A stretch of 47,337 nucleotides of DNA from an uncultured Lachnospiraceae bacterium. Its GTDB lineage: Bacteria > Bacillota > Clostridia > Lachnospirales > Lachnospiraceae. Below the pieces are notes generated by a model, which was given only the letters and a program-made list of their open reading frames with translations, did no database searches and was not told the origin of the DNA. Where the stretch lies: contig URCR01000023.1 of assembly GCA_900546325.1 (NCBI GenBank), positions 1 through 47,337 on the forward strand, in the 5' to 3' direction. The position numbers were made by a program, and so were the translations under genes. Of this stretch, positions 1-7,075 are shown piece by piece (the stretch's first letter is position 1; every line of letters begins with the position of its first letter).

Positions 1-52
1 CGTTTTTCGGAACACGAAAAACTACACAATGGTAAACAGGGCTATGCCCTAA

Positions 53-87
53 CAAAAAATATCCCCTACCCGAATTGGGTAGGGGAT
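53..87 (-). terminator. Intrinsic terminator of the lipoprotein gene
   Basis: A perfect 11-bp stem (61-71 with 77-87) encloses a 5-base loop. On the minus strand it is followed by a run of T (plus-strand A at 54-59). It lies just past the stop codon of the minus-strand lipoprotein gene. Confidence 0.85.
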
Positions 88-113
88 GGGGAACTCAAGT
101 CAGCGAGTAAGGG

Positions 114-1013
114 TTACTGACGAGCACCACAAGAGCATTCATAGTGTGCAGGGTCGTCAACGACAGTTTTAGGAACTTCACGAGTCTTGGTTACAGTTTC
201 AAAACCATCTTGGACTTGTACGGCTACATGTTTGTAAGTTCCATCACAATCAAGGCAGTGTGCACCTATAACTTCTATATCGGTAGTGTCGAAACCACAT
301 TTCTTACATACATAGTGTGCCTCGTACTTGTACTTCGGAACCTCTTCTGTATATTCTTCAGTAACCATTTCAGTATGGCTTACTTCATCTTTCCAGATAT
401 TGAAGTTATGCTCATGAGGTGCAGGTTTGTTGTTACCGCCACCATTGTTACCATTACCGTTGTTATTGCTATCACCATTGTGGTTGCCGTTGTTGCCAGA
501 ATTTCCACTGTTGGAATTATTTCCACCAGATGGCTTATTTACAGAACCATTATGGTTTCCGTTATTGCCAGTATTGCTGTTGCCAGAGCCTGTATTTGGC
601 TTGTTCACAGAACCACTGTTGCTGTTACCAGCATTCCCACTGTTTCCAGTATTGGAACTGTTATCAGCAGAAGAGCTGTTGTCAGACTGATTCGCAGTCT
701 CAGCTGTGCTGTCCTTATCTGCGCTAGCGGTCTTAGTAGTTTCCTTATTGTCAGTCTTTTCCGCTTTCTTCTCAGATTCCTTTTTCTTATCTTCCTCTTT
801 TTTCTTGCCAGTTTCCGCTTTCTTCTTATCAGTGTCAGCCTTTTTCTTGTCTACTTCTTTTTTATCTTCTCTCTTAGCGGTGTCCTTAGTATCTTTTTCA
901 GATACAGATGTTTCTGTTTTTGGCTTCGTGTCGGCAGTGCTATCGCCACTACAAGCTACAAGAGCAGTTGACAGAGTAACTGTCAATAAAATTGCAACAA
1001 ATTTTTTCTTCAT
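114..1013 (-). CDS. Low-complexity lipoprotein with C-terminal cysteine-pair domain
   Basis: This 299-residue protein starts with a signal peptide ending in a lipobox (LVAC, Cys21), so it should be lipid-anchored outside the membrane. Residues about 28-85 are very rich in Lys, Asp and Glu; residues about 95-195 are a repetitive Asn/Gly/Ser linker in which a GNNGNHNG unit recurs. The last 100 residues hold three Cys pairs (CKKC, CLDC, CSC) that look like zinc ligands, plus several His. The start has a good AAGGAGAG site. It is divergent from a small Cro/C1-type regulator and part of the mobilizable element. Such exposed lipoproteins are common cargo on mobile elements of gut Firmicutes, but I do not know the function; surface adhesion or entry exclusion are only guesses. 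Confidence 0.8.
   Translation of the reverse strand: MKKKFVAILLTVTLSTALVACSGDSTADTKPKTETSVSEKDTKDTAKREDKKEVDKKKADTDKKKAETGKKKEEDKKKESEKKAEKTDNKETTKTASADKDSTAETANQSDNSSSADNSSNTGNSGNAGNSNSGSVNKPNTGSGNSNTGNNGNHNGSVNKPSGGNNSNSGNSGNNGNHNGDSNNNGNGNNGGGNNKPAPHEHNFNIWKDEVSHTEMVTEEYTEEVPKYKYEAHYVCKKCGFDTTDIEVIGAHCLDCDGTYKHVAVQVQDGFETVTKTREVPKTVVDDPAHYECSCGARQ
421..661. repeat. Degenerate repeats coding the Asn/Gly linker
   Basis: The stretch is built from related short units rich in GTT, GCC and ATT triplets on the plus strand, encoding GN(N/S)GN-type repeats on the minus strand. It explains the long spurious open frames on the opposite strand. Such tracts often vary in length between strains. Confidence 0.6.
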
Positions 1014-1089
1014 TGTGATTCTCTCCTTTTTCTTTAGATTGCTTTCATAAATCCCCTCATTTATGAGCAGAATTATCTTTCTTCAAATT

Positions 1090-1118
1090 ATACTCAATAT
1101 ATTTAGTATAGTCAATAT
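1090..1118. promoter_or_regulatory. Operator-like repeats in the divergent region
   Basis: Between the divergent lipoprotein and regulator genes, ATACT at 1090-1094 faces AGTAT at 1105-1109, forming an inverted repeat with a 10-base spacer. A 10-base direct repeat TA(C/G)TCAATAT occurs at 1091-1100 and 1109-1118. I infer a binding site for the adjacent Cro/C1-type protein; this is unproven. Confidence 0.4.
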
Positions 1119-1168
1119 GTTGGGTAGTGTTATCATGTGAAAAAGTCAAGAGGGGGAATAACTTACAC

Positions 1169-1372
1169 ATGATTTCATACAAGCCTTTCTATGATACGCT
1201 TATTAAACGTGGTCTGACAGAATACGCCCTTATTTTTAAATTTGGGATTCCCGCAAATACGTTACATAGAATGAAACACGAAAAACCTATTACAACCTCA
1301 ACGCTAGATACATTGTGCAGTATATTAGATTGTCGTGTTGAAGATATTTTAGAATATAAACAAGATGTTTAG
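1169..1372 (+). CDS. Small Cro/C1-type helix-turn-helix regulator
   Basis: A 67-residue protein that is almost only a helix-turn-helix of the XRE family: residues about 5-60 carry the pattern of helix 2 and 3 (FKFGIPANTLHRMK) followed by the usual end helix (LDTLCSILDCRVEDILEY). Proteins of this size are typical repressors of plasmids, conjugative elements and phages, where they limit transfer genes. An upstream in-frame GTG at 1127 would add 14 residues, but it has no ribosome binding site, while the ATG at 1169 follows AGAGGGGG by about 12 bases. It lies divergent from the lipoprotein and upstream of the relaxase, so it probably controls the element's own genes. Confidence 0.8.
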   Translation: MISYKPFYDTLIKRGLTEYALIFKFGIPANTLHRMKHEKPITTSTLDTLCSILDCRVEDILEYKQDV

Positions 1373-1375
1373 AGC

Positions 1376-1415
1376 GTGGGACAGTTATCTGATTACAGAA
1401 ACGTCCTACTTTTTT
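1376..1415 (+). terminator. Terminator after the small regulator
   Basis: A 7-bp stem (1376-1382 with 1403-1409, one G-T pair) is followed by six T. It directly follows the regulator's stop codon. Confidence 0.55.
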
Positions 1416-1623
1416 ACTTTCCTATTCGTGATTCAAAAAATTTCAAAATATCCTTTTCTGTGTTCTTCATACTTAAAAATTCATCTGTCCACTTCTCGAT
1501 TTTTTCAATAAATTTTTCATTGCTCAAATACCCCAAAGGGTGTAAAGTTTCCGCAATTCCATACAAGCGGGATAAAGTAACCGCTACCTTTACATAATCT
1601 TTTTGCGTTGTTTTGTCGTACAT
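1414..1623 (-). CDS. Hypothetical 69-residue element protein
   Basis: I do not recognise this protein. It is 69 residues, mostly charged and helical, with no membrane segment or Cys motif. Of two close ATG codons, the one at 1629 sits only 3 bases after AGGAGG, while that at 1623 sits 9 bases after it, so I chose 1623 (protein begins MYDKTTQKD). A still longer frame to 1680 lacks a ribosome binding site. It is convergent with the Cro/C1-type regulator and close to the cruciform at 1666-1742, a layout seen for accessory genes of small mobilizable plasmids. A role in copy or transfer control is possible but not supported by any motif. Confidence 0.6.
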   Translation of the reverse strand: MYDKTTQKDYVKVAVTLSRLYGIAETLHPLGYLSNEKFIEKIEKWTDEFLSMKNTEKDILKFFESRIGK

Positions 1624-1665
1624 AGTCATGTACCTCCTTTTTGCATTTGCACCCGCAATTTTTTT

Positions 1666-1742
1666 ACACGAACTCCGCACCGAAGATCGGGAAGAACATT
1701 CTTATAGAATTTCTTTCCACGCTTCGGGTGCGGTTTTCGTGT
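1666..1742. repeat. Large imperfect cruciform, candidate replication or transfer origin
   Basis: The arms 1666-1685 and 1722-1742 pair over 7, 6 and 5 bp with a 2-base mismatch and a 1-base bulge. Inside, ATTCT-TAT-AGAAT (about 1698-1710) pairs again, and flanking GGAA/TTCC extends it. The whole 77 bases can fold back. It lies in a region without a convincing gene between the 69-residue gene and the relaxase. I infer an origin of replication or of transfer of the element. Confidence 0.5.
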
Positions 1743-2152
1743 ATCATGTTTTGGGAATGTTATGGGAAATCTATGGCACATGATTGGAACAGAATAAGAG
1801 AAAAACATGGGAATTTTATGTGACATGATAGGGGCAAATCATGGCTCATAAAATGGGCATTGAAGCATAAGGAACTGGCTGAAATGCACAAGGGGAGTCA
1901 AGAGGGGCGAAAGCCCCTTTTGCAAAATATTTCTAAACCGTTAGTGTTTAGATGTATTTTGCTACAGCCATGCGGAGAGAGACTAATAGGGAAACTCAAT
2001 ACACTACTGGGGCAATACGAAGCACTACTGCACTCGAAAATAAAAAAGCGAAAAGAGAATACAGAAAAAATATACAAGAAAGATATACAGAAATAGAATA
2101 AGAAGAATTTGACAGATAGACAAACTGTCCCGAAAAAAATCGCTTGAGGAGA
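1743..2152. other. Stretch without a convincing gene in the mobile element
   Basis: The CATGAT and ATGGG words recur (for example ACATGATTGG near 1779 and ACATGATAGG near 1823), resembling loose iterons. An open frame at 1860-2096 has no ribosome binding site. A GGGGC-GAAA-GCCCC hairpin with four T sits at 1904-1921. Confidence 0.4.
1904..1921 (+). terminator. Short GNRA-loop terminator hairpin
   Basis: A perfect 5-bp GC stem with a GAAA tetraloop is followed by TTTT. No plus-strand gene directly upstream is supported, so it may end an untranslated RNA or insulate the relaxase gene. Confidence 0.5.
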
Positions 2153-2181
2153 TTGACAAACTTTTAACAAATTGTTATAAT
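2153..2181 (+). promoter_or_regulatory. Consensus sigma-A promoter of the relaxase gene
   Basis: TTGACA (2153-2158), a 17-base spacer and TATAAT (2176-2181) match the consensus fully. The -10 box is centred in an inverted repeat AATTGT/ACAATT (2170-2175, 2182-2187). Confidence 0.85.
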
Positions 2182-2209
2182 ACAATTAAGTTATAGAAGA
2201 TATATAACT
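2170..2209. promoter_or_regulatory. Inverted repeats before the relaxase, candidate oriT or operator
   Basis: Two inverted repeats lie back to back: AATTGT-6-ACAATT (2170-2187) and AGTTATA-7-TATAACT (2189-2209). In pMV158-type elements the nick site lies just upstream of the mob gene within such repeats and overlaps its promoter. The position fits, but no exact nick sequence is recognised. Confidence 0.4.
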
Positions 2210-2232
2210 AATATAACAGAAAGGAGATTTGC

Positions 2233-3543
2233 ATGGGATATTTGTCATTTGACGCCAGTATCAAAATTCATCAGTCGGGGCATTTTACAAGCACAAAAAC
2301 GAAAAAAGTGGGATTCGGCGGTATCAGTGGCTATATCCGACATATTGACAGAGAAACAGATAAAAGAAACGATTGTGAAGTCAATCACTCTAACACCAAC
2401 ATCAATCCCGCCTTGACCTTAAATAATGAATCTTACTATAAGGATTCGCAAGGAACTTGGCAGAGAACAGATACATCACAAGATATGTTGAATGCGGTCA
2501 ATCAGCGCATTACATACGCCAAAAAGCATGGTGCACGAATCACAAGCAAGGGCAAAAACGATACAGTCATTGCCCGCCCTCTCCTCATACAGCTTGATAA
2601 AGACACAATCGCAAATCATGAGGACACATGGACATGGGATATTATAGAAGTCATTGAAAAAATGTTCGGAAAAGAAAATGTTTTAGGAATTTCTCTCCAT
2701 AAGGACGAAACAAACGTTCACGCTCATATCCTCTTTGTACCATGTCATACATATCAATCAAAGAACGGAATAAAATGCACTCTGTCACAAACTAAATTTT
2801 TCAAAAACCCACAACAATTAGCAAGTATGCACAAGCAGATTCGTAAAGAATTACAAGCAAAAGGATATAGAATAGAACAAGAAAATAAACCCATAGAGCA
2901 ACATTTGGCGGGGTATTATGATAATCAAGGTATTTGGCATCAACAAGGCTTAACCCCTCAGCAATTAAAGGAACTTACAAATAGAAAGAATCAATTAAAA
3001 GAAAAGGAGAAAGCACTTATGTTAGAAAAATCAGAATTAGACGCATTGGCAAAAGCTATGTCAGACGTACAAGCAAGGGCAACCGCTACACATGAACAGC
3101 TTGAAAATAACATGAAAATTTTTCAATGTCAGCAAGAAGATTTTGAGCATGAAAAAGCAAATTTACAGACACAAATGGAAGCATTGATTACAGAAAAGAA
3201 TACAATCAAAAAAATGAAAGATGAAACCGACGGTATGTTACAAAAAGTATATTCTGTTTCGGATATTTGTCAAAAGATTTTAGAAAATCAGAATACGCTT
3301 AGTAGTGATTTTCTCGATTTCTTGGATAGAATCGGACGAAAATATAACAAGCAGTATCGAAGTACCATTGAGAAACTTTATAAAATGTTTGATGATGAAC
3401 GTAGAACTACTGTGACATCTCCCTGGTCGGAAGAACTTGATTCTATTCGTAGAGAACGCAACCGTCAACAAACGGTTGATGATATTGCACGACGGTTAAA
3501 TACTCCTAAAGAAAGAGATATTCCAGAGTACAATTTCTTTTAG
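2233..3543 (+). CDS. mobV: MobV (Pre/Mob) family relaxase
   Basis: A 436-residue relaxase that nicks the transfer origin and leads the DNA strand during mobilization. The N-terminal domain has the family's three motifs: HIDRE with His37 (equivalent to the catalytic HNER of pMV158 MobM), HSNTNINP at 52-59, and the metal-binding HKDETNVHAH at 156-165 (His156, Asp158, Glu159, His163, His165). Residues about 235-340 are a coiled coil, and the C-terminal part is short and charged. The start follows AAAGGAG by 6 bases. No type IV secretion genes are in view, so transfer would need a helper element. The AT-rich, A-ended codon use differs from the chromosomal genes beyond 4 kb. Confidence 0.93.
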   Translation: MGYLSFDASIKIHQSGHFTSTKTKKVGFGGISGYIRHIDRETDKRNDCEVNHSNTNINPALTLNNESYYKDSQGTWQRTDTSQDMLNAVNQRITYAKKHGARITSKGKNDTVIARPLLIQLDKDTIANHEDTWTWDIIEVIEKMFGKENVLGISLHKDETNVHAHILFVPCHTYQSKNGIKCTLSQTKFFKNPQQLASMHKQIRKELQAKGYRIEQENKPIEQHLAGYYDNQGIWHQQGLTPQQLKELTNRKNQLKEKEKALMLEKSELDALAKAMSDVQARATATHEQLENNMKIFQCQQEDFEHEKANLQTQMEALITEKNTIKKMKDETDGMLQKVYSVSDICQKILENQNTLSSDFLDFLDRIGRKYNKQYRSTIEKLYKMFDDERRTTVTSPWSEELDSIRRERNRQQTVDDIARRLNTPKERDIPEYNFF

Positions 3544-3570
3544 AGAAATTTGTATATAAGATAAGAGTTA

Positions 3571-3614
3571 AAAAGAATGAGATACCCGCAACTTATGAGG
3601 TATCTCATTCTTTT
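3571..3614 (+). terminator. Terminator after the relaxase gene
   Basis: A perfect 16-bp inverted repeat (3571-3586 with 3599-3614) with a 12-base loop; the stem ends in TTTT. Confidence 0.85.
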
Positions 3615-3696
3615 AGTGGCAAGACACATATTCTTTTTTATCTGTATGATAGCTCGTACTCTTTTTTACCATGCAATTTAATGATTAACTCATTAA

Positions 3697-3948
3697 AAAT
3701 CAGCGTACGAAAACCCTGAATATATGGTGATTTCGCTGTACCGGAACAAAGGATATGATTTTACGATTACCTCCTCCACTGCATTCGACCACAAATGGAT
3801 CCCGGAAAGAAATGTGTATGATACCATTTCCGTCATCGTAGATGAATTGTTTGCAAATTATCTCTCAAGGCCAAATGTAAGGCAGCCGATTCTGACGCAG
3901 TACTGTGACGGAAGACAGGTAAGCTGCCCGAATTGGATGGCCCTATAG
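3697..3948 (+). pseudogene. Fragment of a SpoIID-domain, peptidoglycan-binding protein
   Basis: An open stretch of 83 codons with no proper start encodes a middle piece of the SpoIID/LytB-type domain found in clostridial cell-wall proteins. The tell-tale part is QYCDGRQVSCPNWM, which normally continues as (T/S)QWGS and then a peptidoglycan-binding domain. Here it stops two residues later. An in-frame stop precedes the fragment at 3694-3696. The break on both sides, next to the mobile element's terminator, suggests that insertion or deletion of an element destroyed the gene. I recognise the family from memory of its conserved sequence, not from a search. Confidence 0.6.
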
Positions 3949-4167
3949 TAACAACGTGTAAACGACTCTACTTCCTCTAAATTTTTAGGTCTACATCGTG
4001 TATGAAAATTATTGTACCATATTCTTCGTGGCGGAACAATCCATTATGACTCCCGGAATCCTGTATAGCAAATTTCTTTCCGATATGATAAAATAGTAAA
4101 AACAGCGTATTGATATGAGCAGAAAAAGCCCTTAAAAAATACATCTGAAAAGGTAAGGTAAAAGATT
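3949..4167. other. Intergenic region before the MarR gene
   Basis: No gene is seen. The stretch is AT-rich and presumably holds the MarR promoter; I could not settle on one. The ribosome binding site (AAGGTAAGG) is weak. Confidence 0.4.
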
Positions 4168-4665
4168 ATGAAACAGAATGAAGAAACGAAAGACAGTTCA
4201 CGCTATCAATTATATTGCGAAATGATCCGGCAGCTGGATGAAGGCTGCCAGCTGATCAATGACTATGATGCTATCCCGCATGATTATGGAACTGTCACTT
4301 TATACCAGGCAGAATCCCAGCTCATCCATCTGGTAGGCGAAAATCCCGGAATCACGGCGATGAAACTGTCAGACATTTTAAAGAAAACTCCAAGTGCGTG
4401 TTCTCAGCTGATCAGAAAACTTCGAAAAAAAGGATGGATGGAGCAGATCCGCAGCCAGCAGAACGGAAGAAAATACCAGCTGTACTTAACAGAGAGCGGA
4501 TGGGATATTTTTCGGGAACATAACCAATTTGAACAGGCATGTTATCACAGAAGTTATGAGAATCTAAATGAATTTACTGAAGAGGATTTTCAGACATACA
4601 TCAAGATCCAGTCCCGCCTGAACGAAACATTTTCCCTCGATGTGGCAGAAAGTAAATCTTTATAG
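4168..4665 (+). CDS. MarR-family transcriptional regulator
   Basis: A 165-residue winged-helix regulator. The N-terminal helix (about 10-50) would form the dimer interface; residues about 50-115 carry the DNA-binding part, with recognition helix TPSACSQLIRKLRKKGW (about 83-99) and the wing QQNGRKYQLYLTESG (about 105-119). MarR proteins usually repress nearby genes and release DNA when they bind phenolic or oxidised ligands. Here the next gene is a convergent redoxin, so an oxidative target is conceivable, but no operator is seen. The gene has its own terminator (4699-4741) and stands alone. Confidence 0.85.
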   Translation: MKQNEETKDSSRYQLYCEMIRQLDEGCQLINDYDAIPHDYGTVTLYQAESQLIHLVGENPGITAMKLSDILKKTPSACSQLIRKLRKKGWMEQIRSQQNGRKYQLYLTESGWDIFREHNQFEQACYHRSYENLNEFTEEDFQTYIKIQSRLNETFSLDVAESKSL

Positions 4666-4698
4666 TTTAAGCTGACTGTCGGCTTCCGCCTTAGAAAA

Positions 4699-4741
4699 GG
4701 GAGTTGTTCCGCAATGCTTTTCCAGCAGCGGTACAACTCCC
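4699..4741 (+). terminator. Hairpin after the MarR gene
   Basis: A 9-bp stem GGGAGTTGT/ACAACTCCC (4699-4707 with 4733-4741), with further partial pairing inside. T-richness after the stem is modest. Confidence 0.55.
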
Positions 4742-4791
4742 ATAGTTTTCATATAATAATGAGATTTATTCTTTCCTATTCAGGATATTTT

Positions 4792-5346
4792 CTATTGATT
4801 TTCATACAGCAGTGCAAGCAGTTCTTTGATATCCGGCACATCCCCTGCCGATTTTCCGTAATGGACATAGCTCAGACATCGTTTTTGATCCATGATAAAT
4901 ACTGCCGGAAGCTGCAGCTCTTCTCCTTCATATTCTCCGTGTTTGAAACCACCTGCCTTAGCACTTATCATTTTCCCTAAAGTTTTTGTATCTGCCATTT
5001 TCAGCATAGATTTTGCCGCAGAAATTTCTAATTGTCGATACAGCTTTTGCTCCGGATCACAGATAATTTCAAACGGAAAATCTTCCGGCTTTGTCTGTGC
5101 AGCAAGTTTTCCCGGATCAGACTGTAATACAACCAGTATCTGTCCGCCGCATTTTTTCACTTCCTCATATTGTTCTGCATACTGATGCATATCATATTGG
5201 CAAAGTGTACATCCATAATAACGGAGAAAGATCAACGCCGTCTTTCCGTTCACCCGCTTCACCGTATCGTCGATAGAGAGGCCGGACAGAAACGGGGTTT
5301 GATAATAAAATTCCGGCATATATTCTCCTCTTCTTAATTTTGACAT
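4792..5346 (-). CDS. Peroxiredoxin-like (AhpC/TSA-type) redoxin
   Basis: A 184-residue thioredoxin-fold protein of the peroxiredoxin-like group. The strand ALIFLRYYGCTLC is followed by a CTLC motif (Cys46, Cys49) at the place of the peroxidatic Cys, and the protein continues with the usual QSDP, ICDPEQKLY and LPAVFIMDQ blocks. It probably reduces peroxides or thiols in the cytoplasm. Two starts are possible: the ATG at 5346 follows AGGAGG by 6 bases, and a second ATG nine codons on also follows GAGGAG by 5. I kept the longer. It lies 64 bases downstream of patB on the same strand and may share its transcript. Confidence 0.8.
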   Translation of the reverse strand: MSKLRRGEYMPEFYYQTPFLSGLSIDDTVKRVNGKTALIFLRYYGCTLCQYDMHQYAEQYEEVKKCGGQILVVLQSDPGKLAAQTKPEDFPFEIICDPEQKLYRQLEISAAKSMLKMADTKTLGKMISAKAGGFKHGEYEGEELQLPAVFIMDQKRCLSYVHYGKSAGDVPDIKELLALLYENQ

Positions 5347-5410
5347 TATGTTCCTCCTAAAACAGCAGAAATGCCAGTTCTACCAAAACCGACATTCTGC
5401 TTCTATCCTT

Positions 5411-6622
5411 TTATGCATGAAATACGTATTGATCCAATCTTTCGAACGCCTCTTTTATCCTGCTTAACGGCAGTGCAAGATTCATCCGGATGTGACATGG
5501 TCCATGGAACATCCGTCCATCCTGAACAGCCACACCTACATCCCATGCAGCTTTTTCTACTTCATCAATTGTTTTTCCGTGAGCTTCACACCATTTTGTG
5601 CAGTCGACAAACAACATGTAAGTTCCCTGTGGTTTACATACTTCCACACCCTCGAAATGTTCTTTTATATATTTGCAGGCGTAATCAATATTTCCGGTGA
5701 TCGTTTCGCAGAGCTCGTCTACCCACTCATATCCTTCCGGTTTATAAGCACCGATCAATGCATGCATGGAAAGTACATTCATATCGTTATAATGTGGTAA
5801 AGACGATTCTTTTAAAACTCTCTCCCTCAGCCACTTATTATAAATCACATGATAAGAACCGACCAGCCCTGCCAGGTTAAATGTCTTAGATGGTGCATAT
5901 ACCGCAATGGTTCGGTTTCTTGCATCTTCCGAGATGCTCTGCGGCGGGATATGTTTATGTCCCTCCAAAATAATATCTGACCAGATTTCGTCTGACACGA
6001 CATAGACATCATGCTTTTTAAACAATTCCATTGCCTTTTCCAGCTCCCATCGCTCCCAGACACGGCCGCAAGGATTATGCGGAGAACAAAATACCGTAGC
6101 ATGGATATTATTTTCTACGATTTTCCGTTCCATATCCTCAAAATCCATACGCCAAATGCCATCCTCATCCTTTACAAGCGGAGAGTGGATAATATCATAC
6201 CCGTTGTTTGTCAGACTCATTGTAAATCCGATATACGTCGGTGAATGAAGCAGCACTTTATCGCCTTTGGAACACAGTACATTCAGCGCACTGATCACTC
6301 CTCCCAGAACACCATTTTCATACCCGATGCACTCCTTTGTCATCCCTTTCACACCATGTCTGACTTCATGCCACTTAATAATTTCATCAAAATATTCATC
6401 TGTCGGATTAAAGTATCCATATGCAGGATGCTTCACCCGCTCTGCCATAGCCTCTACAATTGTCGGACATGTAGGGAAATTCATATCTGCAACCCACATC
6501 GGAATTGCATCAAATCCCTCTTTTGGTGCATCCGGTGTAAATCCCGGCATGCTTCCAAGCCCGTCAATCGCGATTGCATCCTTTCCATGTCTGTCCATAA
6601 TGGAAGTAAAATCATATTTCAT
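5411..6622 (-). CDS. patB: PLP-dependent C-S lyase / aminotransferase (MalY/PatB family)
   Basis: A 403-residue fold-type I PLP enzyme of the MalY/PatB group, which cleaves cystathionine or cysteine conjugates to a thiol, pyruvate and ammonia. Visible are the N-terminal substrate-specific segment MWVADMNFP (42-50), YGYF at 68-71, the SPHNPCGRVW loop (180-189), the PLP-binding DEIWSD (211-216) and the Schiff-base lysine in YAPSKTFNL (Lys246). The C-terminal Arg for carboxylate binding is in HIRMNLALP. Length is normal. The start has GAAAGGAG. Cytoplasmic; it may supply methionine synthesis or release sulfide. A short remnant of another gene lies directly upstream. Confidence 0.88.
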   Translation of the reverse strand: MKYDFTSIMDRHGKDAIAIDGLGSMPGFTPDAPKEGFDAIPMWVADMNFPTCPTIVEAMAERVKHPAYGYFNPTDEYFDEIIKWHEVRHGVKGMTKECIGYENGVLGGVISALNVLCSKGDKVLLHSPTYIGFTMSLTNNGYDIIHSPLVKDEDGIWRMDFEDMERKIVENNIHATVFCSPHNPCGRVWERWELEKAMELFKKHDVYVVSDEIWSDIILEGHKHIPPQSISEDARNRTIAVYAPSKTFNLAGLVGSYHVIYNKWLRERVLKESSLPHYNDMNVLSMHALIGAYKPEGYEWVDELCETITGNIDYACKYIKEHFEGVEVCKPQGTYMLFVDCTKWCEAHGKTIDEVEKAAWDVGVAVQDGRMFHGPCHIRMNLALPLSRIKEAFERLDQYVFHA

Positions 6623-6694
6623 AATAAATTCTCCTTTCTATTTCATAACAGCTTTATAAATTCTGTTAGATTCCTCTTTGATTCTCTTTCTAAA

Positions 6695-6814
6695 TTACTG
6701 ATCCTCTGCCTCAGTAGCTGCAATTGCCGCCTCCGCAATCGTTTCGCGTTTCTTTAACAGATCTTCTTTATGCTGTTTCTTTCCAGTTGCCTTACACCGC
6801 TTTTTGTTATCACC
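6695..6814 (-). pseudogene. Possible C-terminal remnant of a lost gene upstream of patB
   Basis: A 39-codon open stretch without start codon ends in the tail KKRETIAEAAIAATEAEDQ, then a stop, 72 bases before patB. Its charged, Ala-rich end resembles the cytosolic tail of a transporter, but no domain is visible. A stop in frame closes it on the 5' side. I infer the last part of a gene whose rest was deleted. Confidence 0.35.
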
Positions 6815-7036
6815 TTATTATTTTAGGTGCTTAACATTTAATCTACTTCTAAGTTATCATTTTTATCACATACTTTCAAGTATTTTCTTTTGTTTTGTTA
6901 TAAATTTTCACTTATTTTTACTTCTTTTTATTTACTTTTTCTATCGTTTTTTATATTTTTATGTTTGATACATTCATTTTTATGTTATTTTTGTACATCT
7001 CACTGCATTTACGTGCTTTTAATTCATTTTTTCCAC
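6815..7036. other. Very AT-rich intergenic stretch
   Basis: No gene is seen between the remnant and the LysR terminator. The plus strand is strikingly T-rich (A-rich on the minus strand), which may serve as an UP-element-like tract for the minus-strand promoter of patB. Confidence 0.4.
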
Positions 7037-7072
7037 CAAAAACAGCACCTGCTTTTTTCCGGCAGATGCTGT
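7037..7072 (-). terminator. Terminator of the LysR gene
   Basis: Arms 7042-7052 and 7062-7072 pair over 11 bp with one mismatch or wobble; on the minus strand TTTTT follows. Confidence 0.8.
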
Positions 7073-7075
7073 CTC

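Noticed and set aside
421..661. Regularly spaced repeats that could be a CRISPR array
   Set aside because: The units are short, degenerate and in frame with the lipoprotein linker; there are no unique spacers of even size.
144..971. Long plus-strand open frames opposite the lipoprotein gene
   Set aside because: They arise from the biased repeat codons of the minus-strand gene, lack ribosome binding sites and give low-complexity Cys- or Leu-rich proteins.
1860..2096. Possible 78-residue protein in the mobile element
   Set aside because: It would start with TTG without a ribosome binding site, and a terminator-like hairpin lies inside it.
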